Positions 25,263 to 34,592 of a stretch of 64,000 nt of DNA are shown in pieces (the first letter of the stretch is position 1; the number at the start of each line of letters is the position of its first letter). The notes beneath the pieces were generated by a model, which was given only the letters and a program-made list of their open reading frames with translations, was not told where the DNA came from and did not search any database. Source of the stretch: Flavobacterium sp. HJ-32-4. GTDB lineage: Bacteria > Bacteroidota > Bacteroidia > Flavobacteriales > Flavobacteriaceae. Both the position numbers and the translations under genes were made by a program. The stretch covers positions 3,377,001-3,441,000 of the forward strand of contig NZ_CP092832.1 in assembly GCF_022532105.1 (NCBI RefSeq), given 5' to 3'.

Positions 25263-26770
25263 GGTGCAAGCCTGGAGGCCCAAGTTACGGCGGCGTTCCA
25301 CCTTTTCCAAAAATTCCGTAAAAATGATGGTAGTTCTTTCAAAGGGACGCTCTTCAGCGAGCGAAGAAAAAGTTGGAGTTTATAGCCCCGTACCTGTTCG
25401 ACCGAATCATATTGCTTCCGGACGTAAAGTAACGTGGGGGCCGGTTTAGGTTGGATGGCGTCGTCTTCCCACGGATGCCGGAACTTCGAACGAAACCCGC
25501 CTATGGGCGCATTCAGGTGCAGCAGCGCCGGCTTGGGGAAATACAGGACATCGCGTCCGGAGTACCGTAACTGCATGCCATAGTCGGTATCCTCCCCGTA
25601 TCCAAACTCCAATTCCATTTTGAAACGTGGCATGGGATCGATCCGTTTTACAAAACTGCAGCCCGATCCGAATACGATGGTCTGGTGGACCTGCGGATAT
25701 AACTGCGGAACACCGGCGCTAAGGCAACTCAGCACCAAACATTCGGCACCGTATTGGCGTGCGTTATCCAGACAGATCGAAAGGCTATCTGCCGGAAGGC
25801 GTATATCGTCATCAGCAAAAAAAACCCACTCGGAGGCGACGTGTTCCAGGGCCACATTCCGGGCATTGCAGGCACCGGCCTGACGCAGGAAAACGTGTTT
25901 GATCGAAAAGGGCCATTTCGTTGTTTCAAGATAGTCAAGAAGCGAGTTTCCGTTTGGTTCAGGGTTTTGCTCGACGATGATGACCCGTTTCGGAAGATGG
26001 TCTTGTTGGGCGAGATCGGAAAGCACGTCCCAGAGATACGGTTTTCTCCCGATAGTTGGAATCACTACGTCGATGGTTCCCTCGCTGACGACGCTTCTTC
26101 GGCTCGAAACTTTTAAAACGTTCATCTCCACTTTCACATTAATTCGTTTACGGACGACGGCCCTGAGAAAGGAAATCATCGCCCATTTACTTTCAAAAAG
26201 CACTAACGAAGCGAAAAGTAAAACAACCCATTTGCGTCCTTTATAGCGTGCTACGAAATCGAACAAGTGACGATATGAAATCGGCTTGGACGATAGCCGG
26301 AGGGGTTCGCGCAACAGCCGGGGTTCGGACAGGCAGATTAGCCCTTCGACCTGAAGGAGTTTACCCGCAGCGTGTAATACCTCATCAAACCCGGAAACGT
26401 TCGGGAAGGCGTCAAGCAGCATACGTAGACAACGGCCTTTGCACGCACCTGCGTTTGCACTCATGCACCAGGTGGGAAACGTCACATCGTCTGGAAACCG
26501 CACAAAAGATGCCCCTTCAACATACCCGATGGCGGTGGGTAGGTAATAATGTCCCGCGGCGTAGGAAATAAGTAGCGTATCGTGATGCAGCAACTCCTCT
26601 ACCCGCTCCTTTGCAAATACAGGTTCCAGTTCTTCCCGACACCAGGTCACCGTACCGTCTTCTGCTGCCGCGAGTTGGGCCAGGCCGCGCACAAGGGACT
26701 GTCCGACGACGTCCACAGTGGTGCCTTCCGTTTTCAGGATGGCCGAACCGTTATGTACGACGTGTACCAT
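25259..26770 (-). CDS. Family 2 glycosyltransferase with extra N-terminal domain
   Basis: A 503-residue protein. The GT-A domain begins at about 232 with GTIDVVIPTIGRKPYLWDVL, has VFFADDDIRLPADS (DDD metal motif) and ends with FGYGEDTDYGMQLR. Residues 1-220 form a separate region that I do not recognise, with a Cys cluster (CMSANAGACKGRC, 102-114) and a hydrophobic stretch at 181-196. This could be a second transferase-like domain or an anchor. It overlaps the upstream gene by 20 nt. Confidence 0.8.
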   Translation of the reverse strand: MVHVVHNGSAILKTEGTTVDVVGQSLVRGLAQLAAAEDGTVTWCREELEPVFAKERVEELLHHDTLLISYAAGHYYLPTAIGYVEGASFVRFPDDVTFPTWCMSANAGACKGRCLRMLLDAFPNVSGFDEVLHAAGKLLQVEGLICLSEPRLLREPLRLSSKPISYRHLFDFVARYKGRKWVVLLFASLVLFESKWAMISFLRAVVRKRINVKVEMNVLKVSSRRSVVSEGTIDVVIPTIGRKPYLWDVLSDLAQQDHLPKRVIIVEQNPEPNGNSLLDYLETTKWPFSIKHVFLRQAGACNARNVALEHVASEWVFFADDDIRLPADSLSICLDNARQYGAECLVLSCLSAGVPQLYPQVHQTIVFGSGCSFVKRIDPMPRFKMELEFGYGEDTDYGMQLRYSGRDVLYFPKPALLHLNAPIGGFRSKFRHPWEDDAIQPKPAPTLLYVRKQYDSVEQVRGYKLQLFLRSLKSVPLKELPSFLRNFWKRWNAAVTWASRLAP

Positions 26771-27917
26771 TTGCAATACAATTGTGGTAAAATGCCTGGT
26801 TCTGCGTTACGACCGTAGCGATAGCAAAGTGCTTCTCTACGAAATTTCGGGCTGCAACACCGACTGCGGACGTTAACGCATCATCGGTCAGCAAGCGTAC
26901 GATGGTGTTAGCAAACGCCTCATGATCGTGGGGATCAACGAGAAAACCGCTTTCTCCGTTGGCCATCAGTTCGTGTGCCCATCCCCCATCACTGTTTACA
27001 ACGGCCTTTCTCATCGCCATCGACTCGACGGTCACCATGCCAAATGTCTCGGCAAATGTAGGGAAGAGACAGATATGGGCGTTTCGTATGAAGTCCTGTA
27101 CTTCGTGATACGGCTTACTGCCAAGATATGTAACAGCGTCCTGGTCGTCGGGATGAAGTGCTTCCTGGAACAACGCATACGTAGAAGGTCTTCCCGATAC
27201 CGAATCGGCGCTGTCGTTGCCGATCAACACCAGTTTCACGTTTGGATACTGCTGCCGCACACGCCTCAGGATGAACGGAAGCTCCAACACACCTTTCTTT
27301 CGGATGAGGGTGCCCAGATAGAGCAGCGTACCACGCTCAAAGGCATCCGGTTCAGGATTAGAAAAATGGGAGACGTCGATTCCGTAGGGTATCCGCGTCA
27401 CCTTCTGCCGCAATCCGAAAAGACGGGCCGACTGCTCGCCTGCGAAGGTACTCGGCGCGATAAACGCATCGGCGGCGCGAACCGCACACCATTCCAGCCA
27501 ACGGTTTTTGACTTTTTGGCGCCGGTTCTCAAGTTGGCAGAAATAGGTGTCACTTCCGTGGAAACGCATCACAACGGGAACCCGAAACGACATAAAAGCG
27601 GATATGCCAGTCCAGTCGGGCACTTCTATTAGGTCAATTTGTTCCTCTTCGACAAAGGTCCTAATCCGTGCCTGGATATACTTTCGATAGAGAAACCATC
27701 CGCCCACACGGTAGTGCCGTTGGCGAAGAAAGTGGAGCATTACTCCTTCCTCTTCACGGCGTTCGTCGCGTTCCTGACCATACAAAATAACAGACACTTT
27801 CACTCCCGCCCGCACGAGGCCACGCGCAAGGGTACCCAAACTCGTACCGAGCCCACCGCAACGACCTGCCGAGGTGGTAGGATATTCAGGCGTGAGGAAG
27901 GCTATATGCATCATCAC
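26751..27917 (-). CDS. Family 4 glycosyltransferase
   Basis: A 388-residue GT-B enzyme: HIAFLTPEYPTTSAGRCGGL at the start, VTRIPYGIDVSHF and LLYLGTLIRKKGVLELPFIL in the middle, and FPTFAETFGMVTVESMAMRK at the donor site (ETFGMVTVE). Starts are available as GTG at 27917 (GTGA overlap with the upstream stop) or ATG at 27914 and 27911. The GTG gives the overlap style of the rest of the cluster. Confidence 0.88.
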   Translation of the reverse strand: MMMHIAFLTPEYPTTSAGRCGGLGTSLGTLARGLVRAGVKVSVILYGQERDERREEEGVMLHFLRQRHYRVGGWFLYRKYIQARIRTFVEEEQIDLIEVPDWTGISAFMSFRVPVVMRFHGSDTYFCQLENRRQKVKNRWLEWCAVRAADAFIAPSTFAGEQSARLFGLRQKVTRIPYGIDVSHFSNPEPDAFERGTLLYLGTLIRKKGVLELPFILRRVRQQYPNVKLVLIGNDSADSVSGRPSTYALFQEALHPDDQDAVTYLGSKPYHEVQDFIRNAHICLFPTFAETFGMVTVESMAMRKAVVNSDGGWAHELMANGESGFLVDPHDHEAFANTIVRLLTDDALTSAVGVAARNFVEKHFAIATVVTQNQAFYHNCIANGTRRT

Positions 27918-29317
27918 GTACCGGAACGTAAGATGGTGTCAATACCGTTCCAAATCCGTTCGGACGCGTGCACCGGATCCGGGCCTACGACAATATCAAA
28001 CCATCGAAGTCCGTCGGGCACGTTGGTCGTTTTTCCATCAAGGATATCCGCCGTCAATTGTGCGAGGTCCTTCTTATTCCGGCACCAAAGTGCGGCATCG
28101 GGCGATGGCATCGAGCGAAAGTGGATATATTTATAATTCTGTCCGATATCCCGGATTCCCTTCTTCAACTGGGGCTGTTCGTAGTCGAAAAACACACAGG
28201 ATTTATGGTGTGCGACAAAATCGAATACCATCGATGACGCCACATTGGCTACGAACTCTGTATGCTCACAAATAGTGGCCTGAAGGGCAAAATCTTCCTT
28301 CGATGGCATGATTTCATTCCAACTGGAACCCACCGGCCGCCAAAGCGGGTCAATAGAGGTGATGACATCCGAATAGGTTTCGAGGATGGACTGATACCGG
28401 TCGGTAAAGTCAACAGGGCATTTTCTGTAAATAATGCCCAGGTTACGCCCCGACGCATTTAGTGTGCGTACGGCAAGGGCCAGGTCTTCGAGGTAATATT
28501 GGTCAAGCGGAGAGGTTACGATATCATCCCCTGAAAAACAGATATACTGTTTAGACATGTCCAGTCCGTGGCGCTCAAAAAAAGACGCCTTTGGTTCAAT
28601 GAGATTTTTGTCGAAATGGCTGGCAAACTGTGGAGTGCCCGTTACAAAAACCTGTTCTTCCTTCACGTAGGGGCAGTAGCGCAGCAGTTCCCGTTTCATG
28701 TGATCACTCCAGACGAAATAATAATCCGTTTCGATGACGGTCGTCGCCTTAGGGAGGTTGTCCCATGAAAAAATAAAGGTGCCGGTCGGTATCCCCAGGT
28801 CCTGAGCTGCCAAAATAGGCGCGATGGCCTGTGAAGGACGTTGGTTGGTGCAAAAAACAAAGGCAGGCTTTCCTTCCTGAAGTTGGCGGTGGCAGTAGGC
28901 GTATTTGGGGCTTTTACGCTCACGTGCCCGAATTTGCTTCCGGATGCGTTCGACACCCCGGGGGCTCGACGATGTTGCGACCAGGAAATCCGATAGCAGA
29001 CTTTTCGCCGTATTCTTGAGTCCGTTATAGGATTGCGGAAAGTTGTAGGTATTGTATACGGTTTCGTTGAACTGCCTGTCAAATACATTCAGTTCCGAAC
29101 GCTTTCGCGCATTGGTCCAAACCGGTGTAAGCGGATCGATGCGCTGGTTCTCGATGCGGATTTCGGGATATCCTGTTTCTGTTTCTACGGGAAATGGGGT
29201 GTTATTCCAATAGACGACCTCATATTCCCTTTCCACTCCCAACTGCGGGAAATCGGTGAAAGCGAAATTCCGAAGGCCTACCCCATCCGGCAGAAAGATA
29301 AAGACCCGTTTTTTCAT
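27914..29317 (-). CDS. GT-B-like surface carbohydrate transferase of unknown specificity
   Basis: A 467-residue protein starting KKRVFIFLPDGVGLRNFAF. The middle (IFSWDNLPKATTVIETDYYF, then QVFVTGTPQF) and the later ASSMVFDFVAHHKSCVFFDY resemble GT-B enzymes of the CDP-glycerol transferase or lipid-A-disaccharide-synthase-like type. No family can be named with certainty. It lies between the NeuB gene and a family 4 transferase with short overlaps, so it could transfer the nonulosonic acid. That is inference from position. Confidence 0.6.
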   Translation of the reverse strand: MKKRVFIFLPDGVGLRNFAFTDFPQLGVEREYEVVYWNNTPFPVETETGYPEIRIENQRIDPLTPVWTNARKRSELNVFDRQFNETVYNTYNFPQSYNGLKNTAKSLLSDFLVATSSSPRGVERIRKQIRARERKSPKYAYCHRQLQEGKPAFVFCTNQRPSQAIAPILAAQDLGIPTGTFIFSWDNLPKATTVIETDYYFVWSDHMKRELLRYCPYVKEEQVFVTGTPQFASHFDKNLIEPKASFFERHGLDMSKQYICFSGDDIVTSPLDQYYLEDLALAVRTLNASGRNLGIIYRKCPVDFTDRYQSILETYSDVITSIDPLWRPVGSSWNEIMPSKEDFALQATICEHTEFVANVASSMVFDFVAHHKSCVFFDYEQPQLKKGIRDIGQNYKYIHFRSMPSPDAALWCRNKKDLAQLTADILDGKTTNVPDGLRWFDIVVGPDPVHASERIWNGIDTILRSGT

Positions 29318-30189
29318 TTCTTTCGATACTTGAGCTTTTCGCGTTGCACGGCCTCGATAGGCAATACATCCTGTTCTTTGAATCGAAGCGATTCATAGAC
29401 CGCCTGTAAATCGCGCGTCAGTTTACGAAGTCCCATAGGCTCAAGCGACGCGGCGTGATCGGTTCCTTTCCAGGTACGGTCAAGCGTATAATGCCGTTCG
29501 ATGACCGTGGCACCCAGCGTATAGGCCGCGATATCCACAGCGATACCGAGGTGGTGACCTGAAAAACCGATTGCCTTTACCTCGTGCCCGTATCGTTGTT
29601 GGAGGTAGGTAATATCCAGTAGGCATATGTCGGCGAAAGGCACCGGATAGCCCGACGTGCAGTTATACACGACCACGTCCTTGCTTCGGTTCCGTTCGCG
29701 GAAAAACGTCATCAGTTCTTCGATTTCCTCTTTTGTGGTCATGCCTGTCGACACGTGAATCTCCCCTTTATAGTGGTCACAAAGCCATCCGAGCATTTCG
29801 TAATGGTTGTTGCAGGCCGACGGGATTTTGATAAACTCCGGCTCAAGTGCCGCAATCTCTTTTGCAGAGGTGGTGTCCCAAACAGAGGTTGAGTAGACGA
29901 TGCCGGTTTCTTCACAATAAGCTTTCAGCTCCCGGTGTTGTTCGGCCGTAAACTCAAGGAATTCGCGGTGTTCCCCATAGGTGCTTCCGTAGGCATGGGA
30001 TTGGTTGGGATGTGGCGCATTGTATTGCTCTTCCGTAAGCAGTTCGCGGTTATTTCGCTTTTGGAATTTTACCGCATCCGCGTTCCCGAATATTTTGGCT
30101 ATTTTAATAAGTTCCTTCGCCGTTTCCATCTCGCCCCGGTGGTTACACCCGATCTCCGCGATGACGAAAGGTCTTTTAAACTGAGTCAT
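29314..30189 (-). CDS. neuB: NeuB-family nonulosonic acid synthase lacking the SAF domain
   Basis: A 291-residue TIM-barrel enzyme condensing phosphoenolpyruvate with a hexosamine or hexose: VIAEIGCNHRGEMETAKELI, DAVKFQKRNNREL, EFIKIPSACNNHYEML, HVSTGMTTKEEIEEL and AIGFSGHHLGIAVDIAAYTL. Metal-binding His residues are in SGHH and IERHYTLDRTWKGTDHAAS. The usual C-terminal antifreeze-like (SAF) domain of about 60 residues is missing; the protein ends soon after the barrel. It overlaps the cytidylyltransferase gene by 14 nt. The acid made (Neu5Ac, KDN or another) cannot be told. Confidence 0.85.
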   Translation of the reverse strand: MTQFKRPFVIAEIGCNHRGEMETAKELIKIAKIFGNADAVKFQKRNNRELLTEEQYNAPHPNQSHAYGSTYGEHREFLEFTAEQHRELKAYCEETGIVYSTSVWDTTSAKEIAALEPEFIKIPSACNNHYEMLGWLCDHYKGEIHVSTGMTTKEEIEELMTFFRERNRSKDVVVYNCTSGYPVPFADICLLDITYLQQRYGHEVKAIGFSGHHLGIAVDIAAYTLGATVIERHYTLDRTWKGTDHAASLEPMGLRKLTRDLQAVYESLRFKEQDVLPIEAVQREKLKYRKK

Positions 30190-31345
30190 GTCGTTTGTTA
30201 TGTTTTATGATAAATTCGCAGGCTTCCCGGATGGCACCATGACCACCCGAATGTCGCATTATGATATCGGCATGGCGCTGCACCGTGACTGTAGCATCCG
30301 CCGGAGCCAGTCCCCAACCGGCTGCGCAGATACAGGCCAGGTCGTTTACGTCGTCGCCGATATAGGCAATGGAAGAAAAATCAATATTCCTACTTCCCAG
30401 GATTTCGGTCAATCGCGAGAACTTGTCTTTTACGCCCAGGTACGCATCCTGTACACCCAACTTACGCATCCGTGCAGCAACCAGGGGTGATTGCTCTGAA
30501 GTGATGACCATGACACCCACGCCATGTTGTCGCAGGATCTCAAGCCCCATCCCATCCCGCATATCGAAGCGTTTTCCGAACTCTCCTTCTTCGTTGTAAT
30601 AGACGCCGGCATCGGTAAACACTCCATCCACATCCAGCACCAGGTACCGAATAGGCCCATGGGCGGCACTTTTTCCTGAAAGGCGGGCGGCGAGCAATGT
30701 CTCACATACCTGCCAATCGGTTTCATGATCGATTTCTATAAGTGTCTCTTCGGGCATTTCAACCACGGCCACCTTACCTCCCAGCCTATTTCGGGTTTCC
30801 GCATACGTTCGGCCATTTGTCGCATATACGGCACCGTTTTCGACGAGTGTTCCGGTGAAGTCCTGGCGGCGGGGGCGTTGCATATAGTCGTAGTTGAGGG
30901 GCGCACCCTCCTCACTCCAAAGAAAACGATGGGTTCGCACTACTGACAAGGCCGAATCGGCCTGACCTGAGGCCACTTTTTCCAATACCTTATCAATATC
31001 GGCAGCGGTCGTCAGTGGCGAGGTCGCCTGAAGCAGGCAAATGATATCGTCGGGGTTTTCATGGCCGGAAAGGAACTCCGCCAACGCCGATTCAGTCGAC
31101 GCGGTATCCGTCGCATTTTCGGCGGAACGCAGGCGCGCCGTGACTTTGGCGGTCCAACTGTACTCGCGCTCAATCGCGGATACTACGCCCTCGTCATCCG
31201 TAAAAACGTACACCTCATCCAGTTGCGATAGGATGGCCTCGCCCAGCACCCAGGCATAGAGCGGTCTCCCGAGCATCTTACGGGTATTCTTACCCGGAAT
31301 TCCTTTTGAACCCTTCCGTATGGGAATAAATCCTATTTTCTTCAT
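30176..31345 (-). CDS. CMP-nonulosonate cytidylyltransferase fused to a KdsC-like HAD phosphatase
   Basis: A 389-residue two-domain protein. Residues 1-225 are a NeuA-type transferase: IPIRKGSKGIPGKNTRKMLG, ICLLQATSPLTTAADID, QDFTGTLVENGAVYATNGRT and IEIDHETDW. Residues 230-389 are a HAD phosphatase of KdsC type: LVLDVDGVFTDAGVYYNEEG with catalytic D238 and D240, and IAYIGDDVNDLACI. This order matches vertebrate CMAS and some Bacteroidota proteins. With the adjacent NeuB it suggests a route through a 9-phosphate intermediate that this protein both dephosphorylates and activates (inference). Confidence 0.88.
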   Translation of the reverse strand: MKKIGFIPIRKGSKGIPGKNTRKMLGRPLYAWVLGEAILSQLDEVYVFTDDEGVVSAIEREYSWTAKVTARLRSAENATDTASTESALAEFLSGHENPDDIICLLQATSPLTTAADIDKVLEKVASGQADSALSVVRTHRFLWSEEGAPLNYDYMQRPRRQDFTGTLVENGAVYATNGRTYAETRNRLGGKVAVVEMPEETLIEIDHETDWQVCETLLAARLSGKSAAHGPIRYLVLDVDGVFTDAGVYYNEEGEFGKRFDMRDGMGLEILRQHGVGVMVITSEQSPLVAARMRKLGVQDAYLGVKDKFSRLTEILGSRNIDFSSIAYIGDDVNDLACICAAGWGLAPADATVTVQRHADIIMRHSGGHGAIREACEFIIKHNKRHDSV

Positions 31346-31373
31346 ATCCGCCGCCTAAGTTACGTAAATGTGT

Positions 31374-32279
31374 TCATTTTTGCCCGTTGCGCTTCAGGAA
31401 CCTACCCACGTCGCGCGCGAAGACCGCCGCCCCCTTGGCATTCAGGTGCGATTCGTCATGAAAGAAGCGGGCATTTGTATACTCGGGCAGGCGCGGATCA
31501 TACGAAATCATCGGTGTATCACCCGCCAGCTCCCTGATGCGTTCCCGAAACCCGGGTGTAGGCAATGCAAAGTTAGGCGGCAAAACCAAATACAACCGGA
31601 TCTGATTTTGACGACAAAGCGTTTGGAAGCCCACAAAATCACGCACTTTCACCGGCTGCTCTTTACGCCGGTCATACGGCCGTACCCGCTTTTGATACGG
31701 CGGCACTGGCTTTTTCCCTACCGTATCCAGAAGCGATTGCGCCGTCAGGGTAGTTTTAGTTGTATGCCGGTCTTTCCATGTGGTGGAAAGTGTTGCGAAG
31801 TCGACGCACAGAAGGTTTAGGAAACGTGCGCCCGGATTCCGCTTTCCGTGTGCGATAAGCGTATCGGTTATGGCAGCATCGGTCATAAAAGGATAGAGGG
31901 CATCGTCCCGGAACTGAAGGGTCTTGGAGGCCTGTAATTCTGATGGATCGTCTAACACCAATACGATCGTTCGTGGCGTGCTTCCCTTCCGTATCATCGT
32001 TTCCAGCAAAAAGCGGTGGAACGCGATGTCAGAGCCGGGAAAGCCCAGATTGGCTACCTGCCGGCCCGTTGCTTTTGACAGTTCTTTTGAGTCTATATCC
32101 CATGTGCCTCTTGACGAGCCCATAACGAGAATATCAATTTTTGTTTTACCTGCCAGTACCTGCGCGATGCGCTGGTCTTGGGAATGCCTGCCCACCGCGT
32201 TCACCAACACACCCACGGCCCGGTCTACCAGCACAACGACCAGGCAAAAAAGGAGTATATGTAAAAGAAAGCGCTTCAT
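31374..32279 (-). CDS. SGNH-fold membrane-anchored acetyl transfer partner
   Basis: A 301-residue protein with one N-terminal membrane segment (FLLHILLFCLVVVLVDRAVG) and a periplasmic domain of the AlgJ/DltD/SGNH type: ILVMGSSRGTWDIDS (nucleophile Ser in GSS) and the C-terminal FHDESHLNAKGA with the DxxH pair. In AlgI/AlgJ-like pairs the MBOAT protein carries acyl groups across the membrane and the SGNH partner passes them to the glycan. The start overlaps the MBOAT stop by one base (TGATG). Confidence 0.8.
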   Translation of the reverse strand: MKRFLLHILLFCLVVVLVDRAVGVLVNAVGRHSQDQRIAQVLAGKTKIDILVMGSSRGTWDIDSKELSKATGRQVANLGFPGSDIAFHRFLLETMIRKGSTPRTIVLVLDDPSELQASKTLQFRDDALYPFMTDAAITDTLIAHGKRNPGARFLNLLCVDFATLSTTWKDRHTTKTTLTAQSLLDTVGKKPVPPYQKRVRPYDRRKEQPVKVRDFVGFQTLCRQNQIRLYLVLPPNFALPTPGFRERIRELAGDTPMISYDPRLPEYTNARFFHDESHLNAKGAAVFARDVGRFLKRNGQK

Positions 32280-33712
32280 CAGTATTGAAAGTAAATGAAG
32301 GGCACCTCGTGCATCTGCCGGAATACAAACAGCACCACGAATAACCCGATATAGCAACTCCACCGGACGACCCTCGGCATACGCACGATTTTTTCAAGCG
32401 GATGCACGGATTCGCGTCCCAACCACTCGATTATGAAAAATACAAACAGCAACACGAAAAGGTAGAAAGGCCGTATCTCAGGAAGTGAAAACAGCGATGG
32501 GGAAAAGAGGTGGCGACAATAAGAGAAGGCGCTTTCAAGACTGGGGGCACGGAAAAAAATCCAGGCCAGCGTGGAAAGACAGAACGTTATGAGCACCTGC
32601 CCTAATTCTTTAAGGGACGGAAAAATACGCCCTGCGGCAACGGAATCCAGGTGCGTGCGGTTTCGGTCTGAGAGTAACAAGGGAAGAAAATACACCGCGT
32701 TCAAAAATCCCCAGAAAAGATAAGTCCAGTTCGCGCCATGCCAAAATCCGCTGACCAGAAAAATGGCAAACGTATTGCGTATGCGCATCCATTTACCCCC
32801 TTTGCTGCCGCCGAGCGGTATGTAGAGATAATCCCGAAACCAGGACGACAGCGACATGTGCCACCGGCGCCAGAACTCGGCGATATCCCTTGAAAAATAC
32901 GGAAACGAAAAATTGCGCAGCAGTTCAATCCCGAACAGTTTCGAAACCCCCAGTGCAATGTCGGAGTAACCCGAGAAATCCCCGTAAATCTGCACGGCAA
33001 ACAAGACGGCACCAAGCGCTAATGTACTGCCACTGTAAGCCGCCGGATCATGAAAAATCTGATCGACAAATACGGAACAGTTATCGGCTATCACGATCTT
33101 TTTAAACAATCCCCACAAAATCTGGCGCATGCCATCCACTGCCTGGTGATAGCGGAATTCCCTCGGCTTTTTGACCTGCGGCAATAGATGCGTCGCGCGC
33201 TCGATGGGGCCCGCCACCAACAAAGGAAAATAGGCCACGAACACGCCATACGCCACGAAATCCGATTCTGCTTCAGTGCGACGGCGGTATACGTCGATGA
33301 TGTACGACAAACCATGGAAGGTATAGAACGAAATGCCAACCGGAAGAATCACATCCAGCAGGACTGGCGTGATGGAGAGACCAAACCCCGAAAGCAGTTG
33401 CGTAAACGACTCCGAGAAAAAGTTGAAATATTTGAAGACGGCCAGAAAACCCACATTAATGCCGATGCTGAGCCATAGCCAAATGCGGCGATGAGACTCG
33501 CTTTTTGCTTTCGTGATGCAATGGGCGGCCGTATAATCGAGAGCAGTAGAGAACAATAACAGAAACAGGAACCTCCAATCCCAGCAGGCGTAAAAATAAT
33601 AGCTGGCGGCCAACAACAGCATGTTCTGCAGGCGCAGGTGGCGGCTCGCCATCCAGTAAAGGGCGAAGACAAGGGGAAGAAAGACCGCGAATTCGAAGGA
33701 GTTGAACAGCAT
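32279..33712 (-). CDS. MBOAT-family membrane-bound O-acyltransferase
   Basis: A 477-residue protein with about ten membrane segments. The AlgI-type signatures are complete: QIYGDFSGYSDIALGVSKLF, EFWRRWHMSLSSWFRDYLYI followed by PLGGSKGGKW, and the catalytic His in SGFWHGANWTYLFWG (H325). It moves acyl (usually acetyl) groups across the inner membrane for glycan O-acylation. The start at 33712 (MLFNSFEFAVFLPL) is the family norm. The SGNH partner gene follows directly. Confidence 0.93.
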   Translation of the reverse strand: MLFNSFEFAVFLPLVFALYWMASRHLRLQNMLLLAASYYFYACWDWRFLFLLLFSTALDYTAAHCITKAKSESHRRIWLWLSIGINVGFLAVFKYFNFFSESFTQLLSGFGLSITPVLLDVILPVGISFYTFHGLSYIIDVYRRRTEAESDFVAYGVFVAYFPLLVAGPIERATHLLPQVKKPREFRYHQAVDGMRQILWGLFKKIVIADNCSVFVDQIFHDPAAYSGSTLALGAVLFAVQIYGDFSGYSDIALGVSKLFGIELLRNFSFPYFSRDIAEFWRRWHMSLSSWFRDYLYIPLGGSKGGKWMRIRNTFAIFLVSGFWHGANWTYLFWGFLNAVYFLPLLLSDRNRTHLDSVAAGRIFPSLKELGQVLITFCLSTLAWIFFRAPSLESAFSYCRHLFSPSLFSLPEIRPFYLFVLLFVFFIIEWLGRESVHPLEKIVRMPRVVRWSCYIGLFVVLFVFRQMHEVPFIYFQY

Positions 33713-33713
33713 A

Positions 33714-34592
33714 TCAATACGGGATTCCGTCCAGGCTTTTGATCTTATTCTCCGTAGCCGCACCTAACGGTTTCCGGAACCGGAAGACAGCGGGCGTTCT
33801 CCACACCATCGTTGCTACGGCACGGCAATAGGCGCTGAAATACGCGCGGTCACGAACGGCATATTTACGGAAATTATGCAGGAGGAGACGTAGCATTCTG
33901 CGAAGCGGATAGCGGTAGTAGACCAGGAAAATGAAAAAACTGTTGCGTAACTGCCGCTCGAACCGAAAGTAGTTCCGACCGGTCCTCCGGCGTTTTTCCA
34001 TGTCAACGCGATGGTTGATGACAATCGATGGTACATACAGAAGATCATGCCCGTTTTCAAGTACTTCGAAGGCAACGCAGGTTTCCTCCCCGTAAATGTC
34101 GATCCATTCCGGAAAACCGCGGGTTTCGTGATATACCTGACGCCGTATGGCAAAGCCGCTGCCAATGAAATCAGCGGTACGGTACTCAGGACCCGCCGGA
34201 CCCGCCTTATCCAGACACGCCTGGTCATTTGGAAAAATGCCTTTTATCTCACGAAACACAAGGAGTCCGACCGTTTCGTCGCCAAACTTTTGATCGATGA
34301 TAGAAAGGAAATCGGGCGTAACCGGATGCGCATCGTCGTCAAGTCCGATCAACACACGTCCGTTTGCTTCCGGATACAAACGACGGCGGGCGGGGGATGC
34401 CCCCAACTGCTTCTCTGACGAAAACCATCGCACCATCGGAAATTCTTTTTTCACCTCACGCGTCTCCCAACAGCCATCAATGAAAACCAGGATTTCGGCA
34501 TCGCACGTATCCACCCACTCGCTCAGTCGACTGAGTGTCAGACGCAGGTCGTCCGGGCGCTGGCGTGTTACGATTAGAAACGAGACGTCCAT
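33714..34592 (-). CDS. Family 2 glycosyltransferase
   Basis: A 292-residue GT-A enzyme: MDVSFLIVTRQRPDDLRLTL at the start, GRVLIGLDDDAHPVTPDFL (DDD) and FPEWIDIYGEETCVAFEVLE. A basic, aromatic C-terminal segment (LRNSFFIFLVYYRYPLRRML) may dock to the membrane. It is 1 nt from the MBOAT gene and overlaps the next family 4 gene by 19 nt. Confidence 0.87.
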   Translation of the reverse strand: MDVSFLIVTRQRPDDLRLTLSRLSEWVDTCDAEILVFIDGCWETREVKKEFPMVRWFSSEKQLGASPARRRLYPEANGRVLIGLDDDAHPVTPDFLSIIDQKFGDETVGLLVFREIKGIFPNDQACLDKAGPAGPEYRTADFIGSGFAIRRQVYHETRGFPEWIDIYGEETCVAFEVLENGHDLLYVPSIVINHRVDMEKRRRTGRNYFRFERQLRNSFFIFLVYYRYPLRRMLRLLLHNFRKYAVRDRAYFSAYCRAVATMVWRTPAVFRFRKPLGAATENKIKSLDGIPY

